Origin: PALSA-270 sp963770245
GTDB lineage: Bacteria > Acidobacteriota > Terriglobia > Terriglobales > Acidobacteriaceae
Assembly (NCBI GenBank): GCA_963770245.1
Contig: CAVYOX010000014.1
Location: forward strand, 310,001 to 374,000
Reading direction: 5' to 3'
Length of the DNA stretch: 64,000 bases
In this document: positions 24,910 to 32,373 of the stretch, piece after piece
Layout: each line of letters opens with the position of its first letter
Position numbering within the stretch: position 1 is the stretch's first letter
The notes under the pieces: generated by a model
Databases searched by the model: none
What the model was told of the DNA's origin: nothing
The model's input: only the letters and a program-made list of their open reading frames with translations
Program-made: the position numbers and the translations under genes

Positions 24910-26256
24910 TCAGCCTTTGCGCCCCCGCAAATATTCCTCCATCGCCTGATTCATTACTGTCTTCAACGGGACTCGTTGCTCGGCTGCGATCCGCCGGCAG
25001 TCTTCATACTCCGGCGCGCAATTGGTCACCGTCCCATTCATGCTGGCAATCTTCATCCGCACGTCGCCCCACTCGGTCCTTACGCTGACAAACTTTCGCG
25101 CCAGCACCTGGCGCGTTTCTTCGCGCCGTCGCACCCCGAGCGTGCTGCTCTCGGTGAAGATGACCTCGGTCAGCTTCTCCGCGTGTTCCGGCTTGCACAA
25201 GACCGTCAACAGCATTCCCGGGCGGCTCTTTTTCATCTGCACCGGCATCCCGAAGACATCGAGCGCGCCATCTGCAAGCAACCGGTCCATCACATACCCG
25301 AAGACCTGCGGATTCAGATCATCGAGGTTTGCCTCGAGCACGGTGATGATGTCCTGCGACGTCTTGGCCGCCAACTCCGGCCGGGCCTCTCCGACGGTCA
25401 GCCGCACCACATTGGCATGCCCCGGAAAATCTCGCGACCCTGCGCCGTAGCCGGTCCGCTCGATCGTCATCGTAGGGAACGAGGCAAATCTCGCCGCCAG
25501 CGTCCTCACAATCGCCGCTCCGGTCGGGGTCACCAGTTCGGCCTGCAGCCCCGAGGAATACACCGGCGCACCTTTCAGCAACTCGACGGTTGCGGGCGCC
25601 GGCACGGGAAACCTACCGTGCGCACACTCGACCATCCCCCCGCCTACGTTCAAGGGCGAACACACGATCTCATCGACTCCGAGCGCCTCCCAGCCAACTG
25701 CCGAGCACACAATGTCCACCATGGCGTCGACGGCGCCCACTTCATGAAAATGAATCTTTTCGATATCCCGGTTGTGAATCTTGGCCTCTGCCTCTCCTAA
25801 TGCTCCGAAAATCCGAATCGCCGTCTTCTTGGCGGTCTCGCCGATCGCGGCTCTGCCGATAATCTCGCGAATCTCCCTCAGTCCTCGGGTGTCGCCGTGT
25901 GCGTGTTCATGCGGGAGGGAAGGGCTCCCCTCCCCCGGCACCGGCGGATGGGGATGGTGTTCATGAACAGGATGCCCAGATTCATGATGTTCCCATTCGT
26001 GATGAGGTGGCGGCAAACGATGGCGCTCATGGCCGACGGTCCCCCGCGCCCGATCCGTCTCATCCCCGACCGACACATCCACCTTGGTGGCCGTAATTCC
26101 GGCGCGATCCACGCGCGAGATTTCCAGGCGCGCGCCAATTTTGAGGGCCGCGGTCGTCTGCTCGAGCAGCCGCGCGGACACCCCCGCATCCACCAGCGCC
26201 CCCAAGAACATGTCGCCGCTGATGCCGGAAAAGCAATCGAGGTAAGCGATGCGCAT
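24910..26256 (-). CDS. larC: LarC, nickel-pincer cofactor biosynthesis protein
   Basis: 448 residues. LarC inserts nickel into the pyridinium dithiocarboxylate nucleotide cofactor of lactate racemase-type enzymes. N-terminal MRIAYLDCFSGISGDMFLGA is the hallmark. A His-rich metal-binding insert lies at about 82-123 (HHEWEHHESG, HEHHPHPP, HEHAHGD). The C-terminal half has LEANLDDLNPQVFGYVMDRL and LGVRRREETRQVL. It is one continuous ORF, whereas Lactobacillus plantarum needs a programmed frameshift to join LarC1 and LarC2. LarB and LarE are not in the window. Start at ATG 26256; the upstream in-frame extension is tandem-repeat DNA. Confidence 0.93.
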   Translation of the reverse strand: MRIAYLDCFSGISGDMFLGALVDAGVSARLLEQTTAALKIGARLEISRVDRAGITATKVDVSVGDETDRARGTVGHERHRLPPPHHEWEHHESGHPVHEHHPHPPVPGEGSPSLPHEHAHGDTRGLREIREIIGRAAIGETAKKTAIRIFGALGEAEAKIHNRDIEKIHFHEVGAVDAMVDIVCSAVGWEALGVDEIVCSPLNVGGGMVECAHGRFPVPAPATVELLKGAPVYSSGLQAELVTPTGAAIVRTLAARFASFPTMTIERTGYGAGSRDFPGHANVVRLTVGEARPELAAKTSQDIITVLEANLDDLNPQVFGYVMDRLLADGALDVFGMPVQMKKSRPGMLLTVLCKPEHAEKLTEVIFTESSTLGVRRREETRQVLARKFVSVRTEWGDVRMKIASMNGTVTNCAPEYEDCRRIAAEQRVPLKTVMNQAMEEYLRGRKG

Positions 26257-26317
26257 AGACGAAGAACAACGAAGTCGGTCCTTGGCCACCCCTTCACCGC
26301 GAACGACGAGCGACCAG

Positions 26318-26345
26318 CCACTCACGACCAACCACTCACGACCAA
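26318..26345. repeat. Two tandem copies of a 14-bp unit
   Basis: CCACTCACGACCAA occurs twice head to tail (26318-26331 and 26332-26345), within a longer run of ACGACCAA-like heptamers upstream of larC and argS. It lies in the divergent promoter region (26257-26447). Simple-sequence slippage or a binding site are both possible. Confidence 0.6.
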
Positions 26346-26447
26346 CGACCGATTTTTCATCATAGGGAACGTGTCCCTCCTCGTCAAACCTCACCCCCAC
26401 CCACAGTTTGCTACAATCACTGTTTCTTCAATGAGTTAGAGGGACTC

Positions 26448-28418
26448 TTGTATCGTCATCTGGAACGCCGTCTCGCCCTGCAGGTGCGCGAGTTCCTGGG
26501 TCGCGCCTATGCCCTCGATCTGCCCCCAATTGCCATCGAGCAGCCTCCCAAGGTCGAGCTCGGGGAGTACGCTCTTCCCCTAGCTTTTGAACTGGCCAAG
26601 AAGCTGCGCAAGCCTCCGCGCCTGATCGCAGAGGAAATCGTCAACGGTATCGGTCCGATTGAAGGCTTCGAGAAGCTCGAACTCGCCGGCGCCGGCTATA
26701 TCAATGCCCGGGTCGAGCGTGCCGCCCTGGCCGCCGCCCTGGCCGCCGATCGGAGACCGAAAGCCCAAGTGCCCGCGGGAAAGATTCTGGTTGAGCACTC
26801 CAGCATTAATCCGAACAAGGCGGCGCACATCGGCCACTTGCGCAATGCCATCCTGGGCGACACGTTCGTTCGCCTGCTGCGTTTCGCCGGCCGGGAAGTG
26901 GACGTGCAGAACTACATCGACAACACCGGCGTGCAAGTCGCCGATGTGGTCGTCGGCTTCTTGCATCTGGAGAAAAAATCACGCGCCGAAATCGAGGGGC
27001 TCAGTCGCCAGCCGCGTTTCGATTACTACTGCTGGGATGTCTACGCCCGGGTTTCGCAGTGGTACGAACGCGACCCGCAGAATCGGCAGGCCCGTTTGCA
27101 CACTCTGCACGCCATCGAGGAAGGGGGCAACGAAACCGCCGTTCTCGCCAACCTGATCTCGGTGGCCATCTTGCGACGCCATCTGGAAACCATGGATCGG
27201 CTCGACATCGAGTACGACTTCCTACCCCGCGAGAGTGAGATTCTCCGCCTGCATTTCTGGGATGCGGCCTTCGCCAAGCTGAAGGCCAGCGGCGTGCTCT
27301 CGTTCGAAGCCGAAGGCAAGAACAAAGGCTGCTGGGTGATGCGACGGGCAGGAACAGACTCGACCGCGCCCGGCGCCGAGATCACCGAGGCAGATCAGAA
27401 GGTGATCGTCCGCTCGAACGGCACCGTCGGCTATGTCGGCAAAGACATCGCCTATCACATGTGGAAGTTCGGATTGCTCGGCCGTGATTTCGGCTACCGC
27501 AAGTTCTACCGCTATCCCGGTGGCCACGAATGCTGGATTTCCTCTGTGGAAGGCGAAGAGCGTCACCCGCACTTCGGCGGGGTCGCCGAAATCTACAACG
27601 TGATCGATGCCCGCCAGTCGGAAGCGCAGAACACCGTGATCGAAGCTCTTCGCGGCTTGGGGCATAACGATGCCGCCGCCCACTACAGCCACTTTTCCTA
27701 CGAAATGGTCGCCCTCACTCCGCGCTGCGCCGCCGAGATGGGTTATGAACTCTCGGCCGAGGACCAGGCGAGGCCCTACATCGAGGTCTCCGGCCGCAAA
27801 GGCTTTGGGGTGAAGGCCGACGACCTGCTTGACACCCTGATCGCCTCGGCCAAGAAAGAGGTGGATTCCCGTCATCCCGATCTGAGCGAGCCCGAGCGCC
27901 TGACCATCGCCACACAAATTGCCAACGGAGCGCTGCGCTACTTCATGCTCAAGTTCACCAAGAATTCCGTGATCGCATTCGATTTCAAGGAGGCGCTGAG
28001 CTTTGAAGGCGAGACCGGCCCCTACGCGCAGTATGCAGGAGTGCGCGCCGCCAATATTTTCCGCAAGGGCGGCTTCGACCCGGAAGCCATCTGCAGAGAG
28101 CTAGCTCGCCAGCCCCATGCCGAGCTCGACCGATTCCTGCGCGGCCCGGACGCCAACGAACTGTGGGAGCTGTGGCTGGCGGCGGCGAAGACTTCTTACA
28201 TCGTGGACCAGTCGATCGCCACCTCCGAACCGGCCTATTTGGCCAAACACGCGTTTCAGCTCGCGCAACTTTTCAACACCTTTTACCATCGCTATCCCAT
28301 TCTCGCCGAGGCCGACGAAGGGCGGAAGAAATTCCTGCTGGCGACAGCGGCCGTATTCCTCCGCGAATTGACTCGAGTGCTGGCGGTCATGGGGATCACG
28401 GTGCCATCGGTGATGTAG
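26448..28418 (+). CDS. argS: Arginyl-tRNA synthetase
   Basis: 656 residues of class I aminoacyl-tRNA synthetase. N-terminal Add-1 domain (KVELGEYALPLAFELAKKL), HIGH motif in SSINPNKAAHIGHLRNA (about residue 124), and a C-terminal DALR anticodon domain with EGETGPYAQYAGVRAANIF. The KMSKS loop is replaced by ASGRKGFGVKADDLLD-like sequence (SGRKGFGVKAD), as in many ArgS. The start is TTG at 26448 (MYRHLERR) behind GAGGGA. The frame has no other plausible upstream start. Confidence 0.96.
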   Translation: MYRHLERRLALQVREFLGRAYALDLPPIAIEQPPKVELGEYALPLAFELAKKLRKPPRLIAEEIVNGIGPIEGFEKLELAGAGYINARVERAALAAALAADRRPKAQVPAGKILVEHSSINPNKAAHIGHLRNAILGDTFVRLLRFAGREVDVQNYIDNTGVQVADVVVGFLHLEKKSRAEIEGLSRQPRFDYYCWDVYARVSQWYERDPQNRQARLHTLHAIEEGGNETAVLANLISVAILRRHLETMDRLDIEYDFLPRESEILRLHFWDAAFAKLKASGVLSFEAEGKNKGCWVMRRAGTDSTAPGAEITEADQKVIVRSNGTVGYVGKDIAYHMWKFGLLGRDFGYRKFYRYPGGHECWISSVEGEERHPHFGGVAEIYNVIDARQSEAQNTVIEALRGLGHNDAAAHYSHFSYEMVALTPRCAAEMGYELSAEDQARPYIEVSGRKGFGVKADDLLDTLIASAKKEVDSRHPDLSEPERLTIATQIANGALRYFMLKFTKNSVIAFDFKEALSFEGETGPYAQYAGVRAANIFRKGGFDPEAICRELARQPHAELDRFLRGPDANELWELWLAAAKTSYIVDQSIATSEPAYLAKHAFQLAQLFNTFYHRYPILAEADEGRKKFLLATAAVFLRELTRVLAVMGITVPSVM

Positions 28419-28550
28419 GCGCGGGTTGACCAATCCTAGGGACTTTGGTCGCTTGTCGAAACAGCCTCTTGCCGCCGGGAGGTGCTGGCGGGCACATCCC
28501 GGTACTGGCCTGCGGCATCTCAACTAGAGAAGAGGCCGCAACCTCCATAT

Positions 28551-28600
28551 GCTCGAAACGAGCCCGGCAAAGCCTCAGGCGGGTGCCTGAGCAACGAGGC
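28551..28600 (+). promoter_or_regulatory. Structured leader that can sequester the ribosome-binding site
   Basis: Two hairpins precede the start at 28604: GCTCG-AAA-CGAGC (28551-28563) and CTCAGGC-GGGT-GCCTGAG (28574-28591). GCCTC at 28572-28576 can instead pair with GAGGC at 28596-28600, which contains the likely Shine-Dalgarno sequence. The two pairings are mutually exclusive, as in a translational switch. No known riboswitch class is matched with confidence. Confidence 0.35.
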
Positions 28601-28603
28601 GTG

Positions 28604-29044
28604 ATGAGAAAGCAAGCCATTTTGGGTGCCATCGTGATCCTCCTGCTGCTGATGGGGACGGCGCTGGCGGGACCGGCAACCGACAAAAACGCCGCACCCT
28701 TTCCCGGCACACTCGTCAACGCCCGCTACGTCTATGTCACCAGCTACGACGGCGACCAGTTCAATCCCGATGTTCTGCCTCAGGATCGCCGTGCCATTGC
28801 CGCCGTGCAGGACGCCGTCGAGAAATGGGGCAAGTGGGTTGTCGTCTACAAGCCACAGGAGGCCGACGTTGTGCTGATGGTGATGAGCCGGCCTTCCGAA
28901 GATGTGCTGGCGGTTTACGATTCCCACGGGTGGCCAAACAATGAATTCCTGTGGCGGGTGAGCGCCCGCGAGGGTCTGCAGAAGAACGAGACCCCGCTTT
29001 TCACCCAGATGCGAAAAGCCTTTGAAAAAGCTGCCGCGAAGTAG
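28604..29044 (+). CDS. Secreted hypothetical protein
   Basis: 146 residues with a signal peptide (MRKQAILGAIVILLLLMGTA, cleavage after ALA). The mature part is a compact alpha-beta domain of about 120 residues: ARYVYVTSYDGD, AVQDAVEKWGKWVVVYKPQE, ADVVLMVMSRPSEDV. This resembles the short periplasmic domains that Acidobacteria encode in many paralogues, but I do not know a function. The start has GAGG in ACGAGGCGTG just upstream; GTG 28601 is an alternative. Confidence 0.65.
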   Translation: MRKQAILGAIVILLLLMGTALAGPATDKNAAPFPGTLVNARYVYVTSYDGDQFNPDVLPQDRRAIAAVQDAVEKWGKWVVVYKPQEADVVLMVMSRPSEDVLAVYDSHGWPNNEFLWRVSAREGLQKNETPLFTQMRKAFEKAAAK

Positions 29045-29094
29045 TCTGGGGCACTAGCCGAGGGAAGTAACAGGGGGAAACAGACCCGCGAACC

Positions 29095-29316
29095 CTAGGA
29101 GCGAGGGCCGCGGCCTCCGGCCATCATCAGACCGGCACCCACCAGAACCAGGACGACACTGACCGTCGGAGAAACCCGCTCACTGCTTTGCGTCTGCACT
29201 CCGAGGCGGAGATTGCCGACCGTCATGCTATGGTCCTCGCGGTGAGGAAGGGGAACGAAAAATGAAAGAACGCCCAACCCCAGCACCACCAGACCGGCCA
29301 CCAGAAAAGCTTTCAT
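29095..29316 (-). CDS. Small two-helix membrane protein, DUF3185-like
   Basis: 73 residues with two membrane helices (about 3-22 and 50-68) joined by a hydrophilic loop (MTVGNLRLGVQTQSSERVSP). The layout and the second helix (SVVLVLVGAGLMMAGGRG) resemble DUF3185-type proteins common in Acidobacteria; the match is by eye. Function unknown. Confidence 0.55.
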   Translation of the reverse strand: MKAFLVAGLVVLGLGVLSFFVPLPHREDHSMTVGNLRLGVQTQSSERVSPTVSVVLVLVGAGLMMAGGRGPRS

Positions 29317-29435
29317 CGAGGAGTCCCTCCCCAGTTGAATTTAGGATCTCGCGGATCTCTGGGCGTGGTATGGACACGAGTGCTCAAGAGGCAGATCAGA
29401 TCCCCCGCCGTCCCCGGGACTATCGAGGGATCGGC

Positions 29436-30968
29436 TTATCCCGCGAAATCCTTCACCAATTCCACCAGACTGCGGACCGCAATCCCTGACGGACCCTTGG
29501 CAATCCACGGCTTCGGGTCATCCATCCAGGCAGTCCCGGCGATATCCAGATGCAGCCAGGGGGTGTCCTCGGCGAATTCCTTCAGGAACATGGCGGCGCT
29601 GCTCGCGCCCCCCCAGCGTCCGCCGCTATTCATGATGTCGGCAATGTTTGAGCGGATGAGGTCTTTGTATTCCTCATCGAGCGGCAGCCGCCAGAACTTC
29701 TCGCCAGCTTTGTCGAGGGCGTGGCGGAAACGCTCATACATCGGATCATCGTTGGCGAAGACGCCGGCGTTGGCCGAGCCCAGCGCCACGACGACCGCCC
29801 CAGTCAGGGTGGCGGCATCGACCAAATGGGTGCAGCCAAGCTGGCGGGCGTAGCAGAGACCGTCGGCCAGCACCAGGCGGCCTTCGGCATCGGTGTTGAT
29901 AATCTCGATGGATTTGCCCGACATGGCGATCTGCACGTCGCCTGGCTTCTGCGCCTTTCCCGAGGGCATGTTTTCGGTGGCGCAGACAATGCAGATAACT
30001 TTTACCTTTGGGTTGAGCAGGGCAATGGCGCGCATGGCGCCCAGCATGGCGGCCCCCCCGGCCATGTCATATTTCATCTTCTCCATCCCGTCCGCGGGCT
30101 TGATGGAGATGCCGCCAGTATCGAAGGTGATGCCTTTGCCGACCAGTCCGAGCACCGGAGCCTCCGGCGCTCCCGCCGGTTCGTGGCGCAATACGATCAG
30201 GGCGGGCGGCTCATCGGAACCCTGCGCAACCCCCCAAAATGCCCCCATCTTCAGTTCCTTGATCTTGTCCGCGCCAAAGACTTGGCATTTCAGGCCTACT
30301 TCCTCCGCCATCTTCCGGGCGTGTTCGGCCAGAACCGTGGGCGTCATGCGGTTGGAGGGCTCGTTCACAAGCTCACGGGTGAAGTTTTGCGATTCGCCCA
30401 TAATGCGGGCTTCCTCGATCACCCGTTGCAGCTTGGCCTTGTCGCCGCGGCCGATAACCGTGAGCGTGTCAATGGTCTGGTCTTTGCGGTCGCTCTGGTA
30501 GGTATTGGAATCGAAATTACCGACGAACGCCCCTTCCACAATGGCTTTGACCGCGTCTGCGGCTTGCAATCCGTTTTCCGGAGCGATGAAGGCAAAGCTG
30601 CGCAGGCCGCGGGCCTTGAGCGTGCGCACGGCTGCCCCGGCGAGACGGCGCAGATCGGAAGCGGAGAAAGTCTTGCCGTGGCCACCGCCGAGCAGTAGCA
30701 GTCGCTTGGCCTTCAGCTTGGCGGGGTGGTGCAGCATGGTGATTTCAAACGTTTTTCCGGTGGCTTCGCCGCTGGCGATCACTTCGGCGGCAGCTTCTTT
30801 CAACGCGCTGTCGCCGGTTTCGATCGAGAGTTGCGGCTCGGCGATTGCACGGGTTTTTTCGCTTCCATCTTTTTCACTACGATCTTTTTCGCTGCGATCG
30901 AGGATGACGGCGACCAGACATTCGGCTTCAACTTCTGCGGGGGCGGAGAGGGAAAGATTGATTTTCAT
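29436..30968 (-). CDS. pepA: Leucyl aminopeptidase, M17 family
   Basis: 510 residues; cytosolic two-metal aminopeptidase. Metal and active-site motifs: LVGKGITFDTGGISIKPADG, MKYDMAGGAAM and NTDAEGRLVLADGL (the M17 signature). The start is ATG 30968 (MKINLSLSAP). Near the N-terminus the protein carries an imperfect repeat DRSEKDRSEKDGSEK encoded by about three copies of a 15-bp unit, which lies in the non-catalytic N-terminal domain. Family length is about 500. The next gene upstream is the Smr protein (59 bp). Confidence 0.94.
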   Translation of the reverse strand: MKINLSLSAPAEVEAECLVAVILDRSEKDRSEKDGSEKTRAIAEPQLSIETGDSALKEAAAEVIASGEATGKTFEITMLHHPAKLKAKRLLLLGGGHGKTFSASDLRRLAGAAVRTLKARGLRSFAFIAPENGLQAADAVKAIVEGAFVGNFDSNTYQSDRKDQTIDTLTVIGRGDKAKLQRVIEEARIMGESQNFTRELVNEPSNRMTPTVLAEHARKMAEEVGLKCQVFGADKIKELKMGAFWGVAQGSDEPPALIVLRHEPAGAPEAPVLGLVGKGITFDTGGISIKPADGMEKMKYDMAGGAAMLGAMRAIALLNPKVKVICIVCATENMPSGKAQKPGDVQIAMSGKSIEIINTDAEGRLVLADGLCYARQLGCTHLVDAATLTGAVVVALGSANAGVFANDDPMYERFRHALDKAGEKFWRLPLDEEYKDLIRSNIADIMNSGGRWGGASSAAMFLKEFAEDTPWLHLDIAGTAWMDDPKPWIAKGPSGIAVRSLVELVKDFAG

Positions 30969-31027
30969 GGTTGTGTCACTTGTCAGTATCGTCGGCGGAG
31001 AGGGAATTAGGCAAGGCGCCGTTCGAA

Positions 31028-31336
31028 TCACAGCGCCACGATCGTGATTCCCCGGTTCCGCTTGCCCAGATCGGGATCTTGCTTCAACTCCGGGCGAAGG
31101 TTGATGAGGGCCCATGCCTGCTCATCCGATTTGGCCCAGTTTTCGCCGAAGATGCATCCCCGGATCTCGCCCCGGCCGGCCATTTCGACGAGATGCTTTT
31201 GCACCGCGATGCGAATTTCGCCGCCGGCTCCGCTCGATCCATAGCCGTGAATCAGTTTAAGGAGCGGTTGTTTTTGCTCGCGGGCGGCGGCCAGCTCGCG
31301 GTCCAGTTGCTGCAAGGCCTGGTGGACCAAAGGCAT
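31028..31336 (-). CDS. Smr-domain protein
   Basis: 102 residues from ATG 31336. The Smr core LIHGYGSSGAGGEIRIAVQK contains the HGxGxG loop of the MutS2-type Smr nuclease domain. Conserved-looking sequence IKTINLKSG continues upstream in the same frame, back to a TGA, but has no ATG, GTG or TTG. The real start may therefore be a rare codon (ATC/ATA), or the gene may have lost its first codons. Small stand-alone Smr proteins are believed to nick DNA or RNA. Followed by pepA. Confidence 0.75.
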   Translation of the reverse strand: MPLVHQALQQLDRELAAAREQKQPLLKLIHGYGSSGAGGEIRIAVQKHLVEMAGRGEIRGCIFGENWAKSDEQAWALINLRPELKQDPDLGKRNRGITIVAL

Positions 31337-31449
31337 TCCGCTTTTGAGATTTATGGTCTTGATGGCGCAGCCTCAAATCCCTGAGATCATCAACGGCCCG
31401 AAGAGCCATGCCGGCAAGGGCGCCCGCCGAATCCCCAGCCCCCGCAATC

Positions 31450-31980
31450 TTAGTGTCCCTTTCGCACCCGGCTCATGGCTTCGCGGGCCTCTTTGTCCGC
31501 CGTCCTCCGGCGCTCGGTTTCTCGCTTGTCCCAAAGCTGCTTGCCTTTTGCCAGTGCCAGCTCGACTTTGACCCGGCCGTTTTTGAAATACATGCGGGTG
31601 GGAATCAGGGTCAGCCCGCGCTGCTGGGTCTTGCCGATCAGCTTGCGGAGTTCTTCTTTGTGAACCAGCAACTTGCGGGTGCGCAGCGGGGCGTGATTGA
31701 AAATATTGCCGTGCTCGTAGGGCCCGATGTGGCAGTTGAGCAGCCAGAGTTCGTTGTCCTTGATCAGGCCGTACGCGTCTTTCAAGTTGGCCAGTCCGGA
31801 GCGAACCGACTTGACCTCGGTGCCGGTCAAGGCCACCCCGGTCTCCAACTTCTCCAGCAGAAAATAATTGTGGGCGGCCATGCGGTTGACGGCGGCGTCG
31901 CGCTCGCCGGCGGCGGTGGGGTCGCGGCGGGGATTCTTTTCTGGGTTCGGTTTGGTCGGGTGCGCGGGCTGGCGGGCCAT
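31450..31980 (-). CDS. smpB: SsrA-binding protein SmpB
   Basis: 176 residues; carries tmRNA to stalled ribosomes. The core includes AAHNYFLLEKLETGVALTGT, EVKSVRSGLANLKDAYG, HIGPYEHGNIFNH and RKLLVHKEELRKLIGK. The C-terminal tail is rich in Lys/Arg (KRETERRRTADKEAREAMSR), as needed to enter the mRNA channel. Start ATG 31980 has GAGG eight bases upstream; ATG 31992 is less likely. The N-terminus has a 25-residue Pro/Lys-rich extension. No ssrA gene was found beside it. Confidence 0.95.
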   Translation of the reverse strand: MARQPAHPTKPNPEKNPRRDPTAAGERDAAVNRMAAHNYFLLEKLETGVALTGTEVKSVRSGLANLKDAYGLIKDNELWLLNCHIGPYEHGNIFNHAPLRTRKLLVHKEELRKLIGKTQQRGLTLIPTRMYFKNGRVKVELALAKGKQLWDKRETERRRTADKEAREAMSRVRKGH

Positions 31981-31992
31981 GGAGATCCTCAT

Positions 31993-32215
31993 AGGTTACC
32001 TCATGGCAGCCCCCGGTCGGTGGCAGGCCCGGGCCGGAAGCCCTTGGCGGGTGAACAACCCCGACCGGTTGTCGGGAGTGGGCGGCCAAACCAGCCTCCA
32101 GCCGCCGGGTCCCCAGGCGGAAAAGCCTTCCGAGAGACCCCCCGAGGAGGCTCGCGCTCGGGTCTGGAAGGCCCGGCGCCCCTCCCTTTTGGATCCACCG
32201 TTCGGACTAAGCCTT
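31993..32215. other. Gene-free region with strong GC-rich hairpins
   Basis: Between divergent smpB and the secretin gene there is no coding frame. The region has CCCGAC/GTCGGG and CCGCC/GGCGG inverted repeats. A long hairpin at 32126-32171 pairs CCTTCC with GGAAGG and, inside it, AGACCC with GGGTCT. It could be a structured RNA, an attenuator or a bidirectional terminator. I looked for tmRNA and RNase P signatures and did not find them. Confidence 0.35.
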
Positions 32216-32263
32216 ATGAGTGTAACTACCTGCTATCGCTTGAGTTTCGGCGGCTGCGGGCGA

Positions 32264-32272
32264 TGGTATAAT
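32264..32272 (+). promoter_or_regulatory. Extended -10 promoter of the secretin operon
   Basis: TGGTATAAT is a perfect TATAAT hexamer preceded by the TGn extension, about 100 bp before the secretin start. No good -35 is present at 17 bp, as is usual for extended -10 promoters. The leader to the start codon is about 95 nt. Confidence 0.6.
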
Positions 32273-32373
32273 CGCCGGGTTTGCTGTCTTCTTTGGTACT
32301 TCTCGAAAGCCGAAGCCCCCGGGCTGTGCCTGAGTCTGATAGAAGATTATCCGTAGGACTGAGGGAATAAGTG

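Noticed and set aside
26257..26400. Extra 48 N-terminal residues on LarC
   Set aside because: They translate the ACGACCAA tandem repeats; the MRIAYLDCFSGISGDMF start fits the family.
28501..28603. Cyclic di-GMP (GEMM-I) riboswitch before the secreted protein
   Set aside because: GCAAAGCC is present but the GNRA-capped helix and the second conserved stem are not; kept only as an unnamed leader.
31993..32370. tmRNA or RNase P RNA next to smpB
   Set aside because: No tRNA-like 3' end with TTCGA and CCA, no tag reading frame, no RNase P core sequence.
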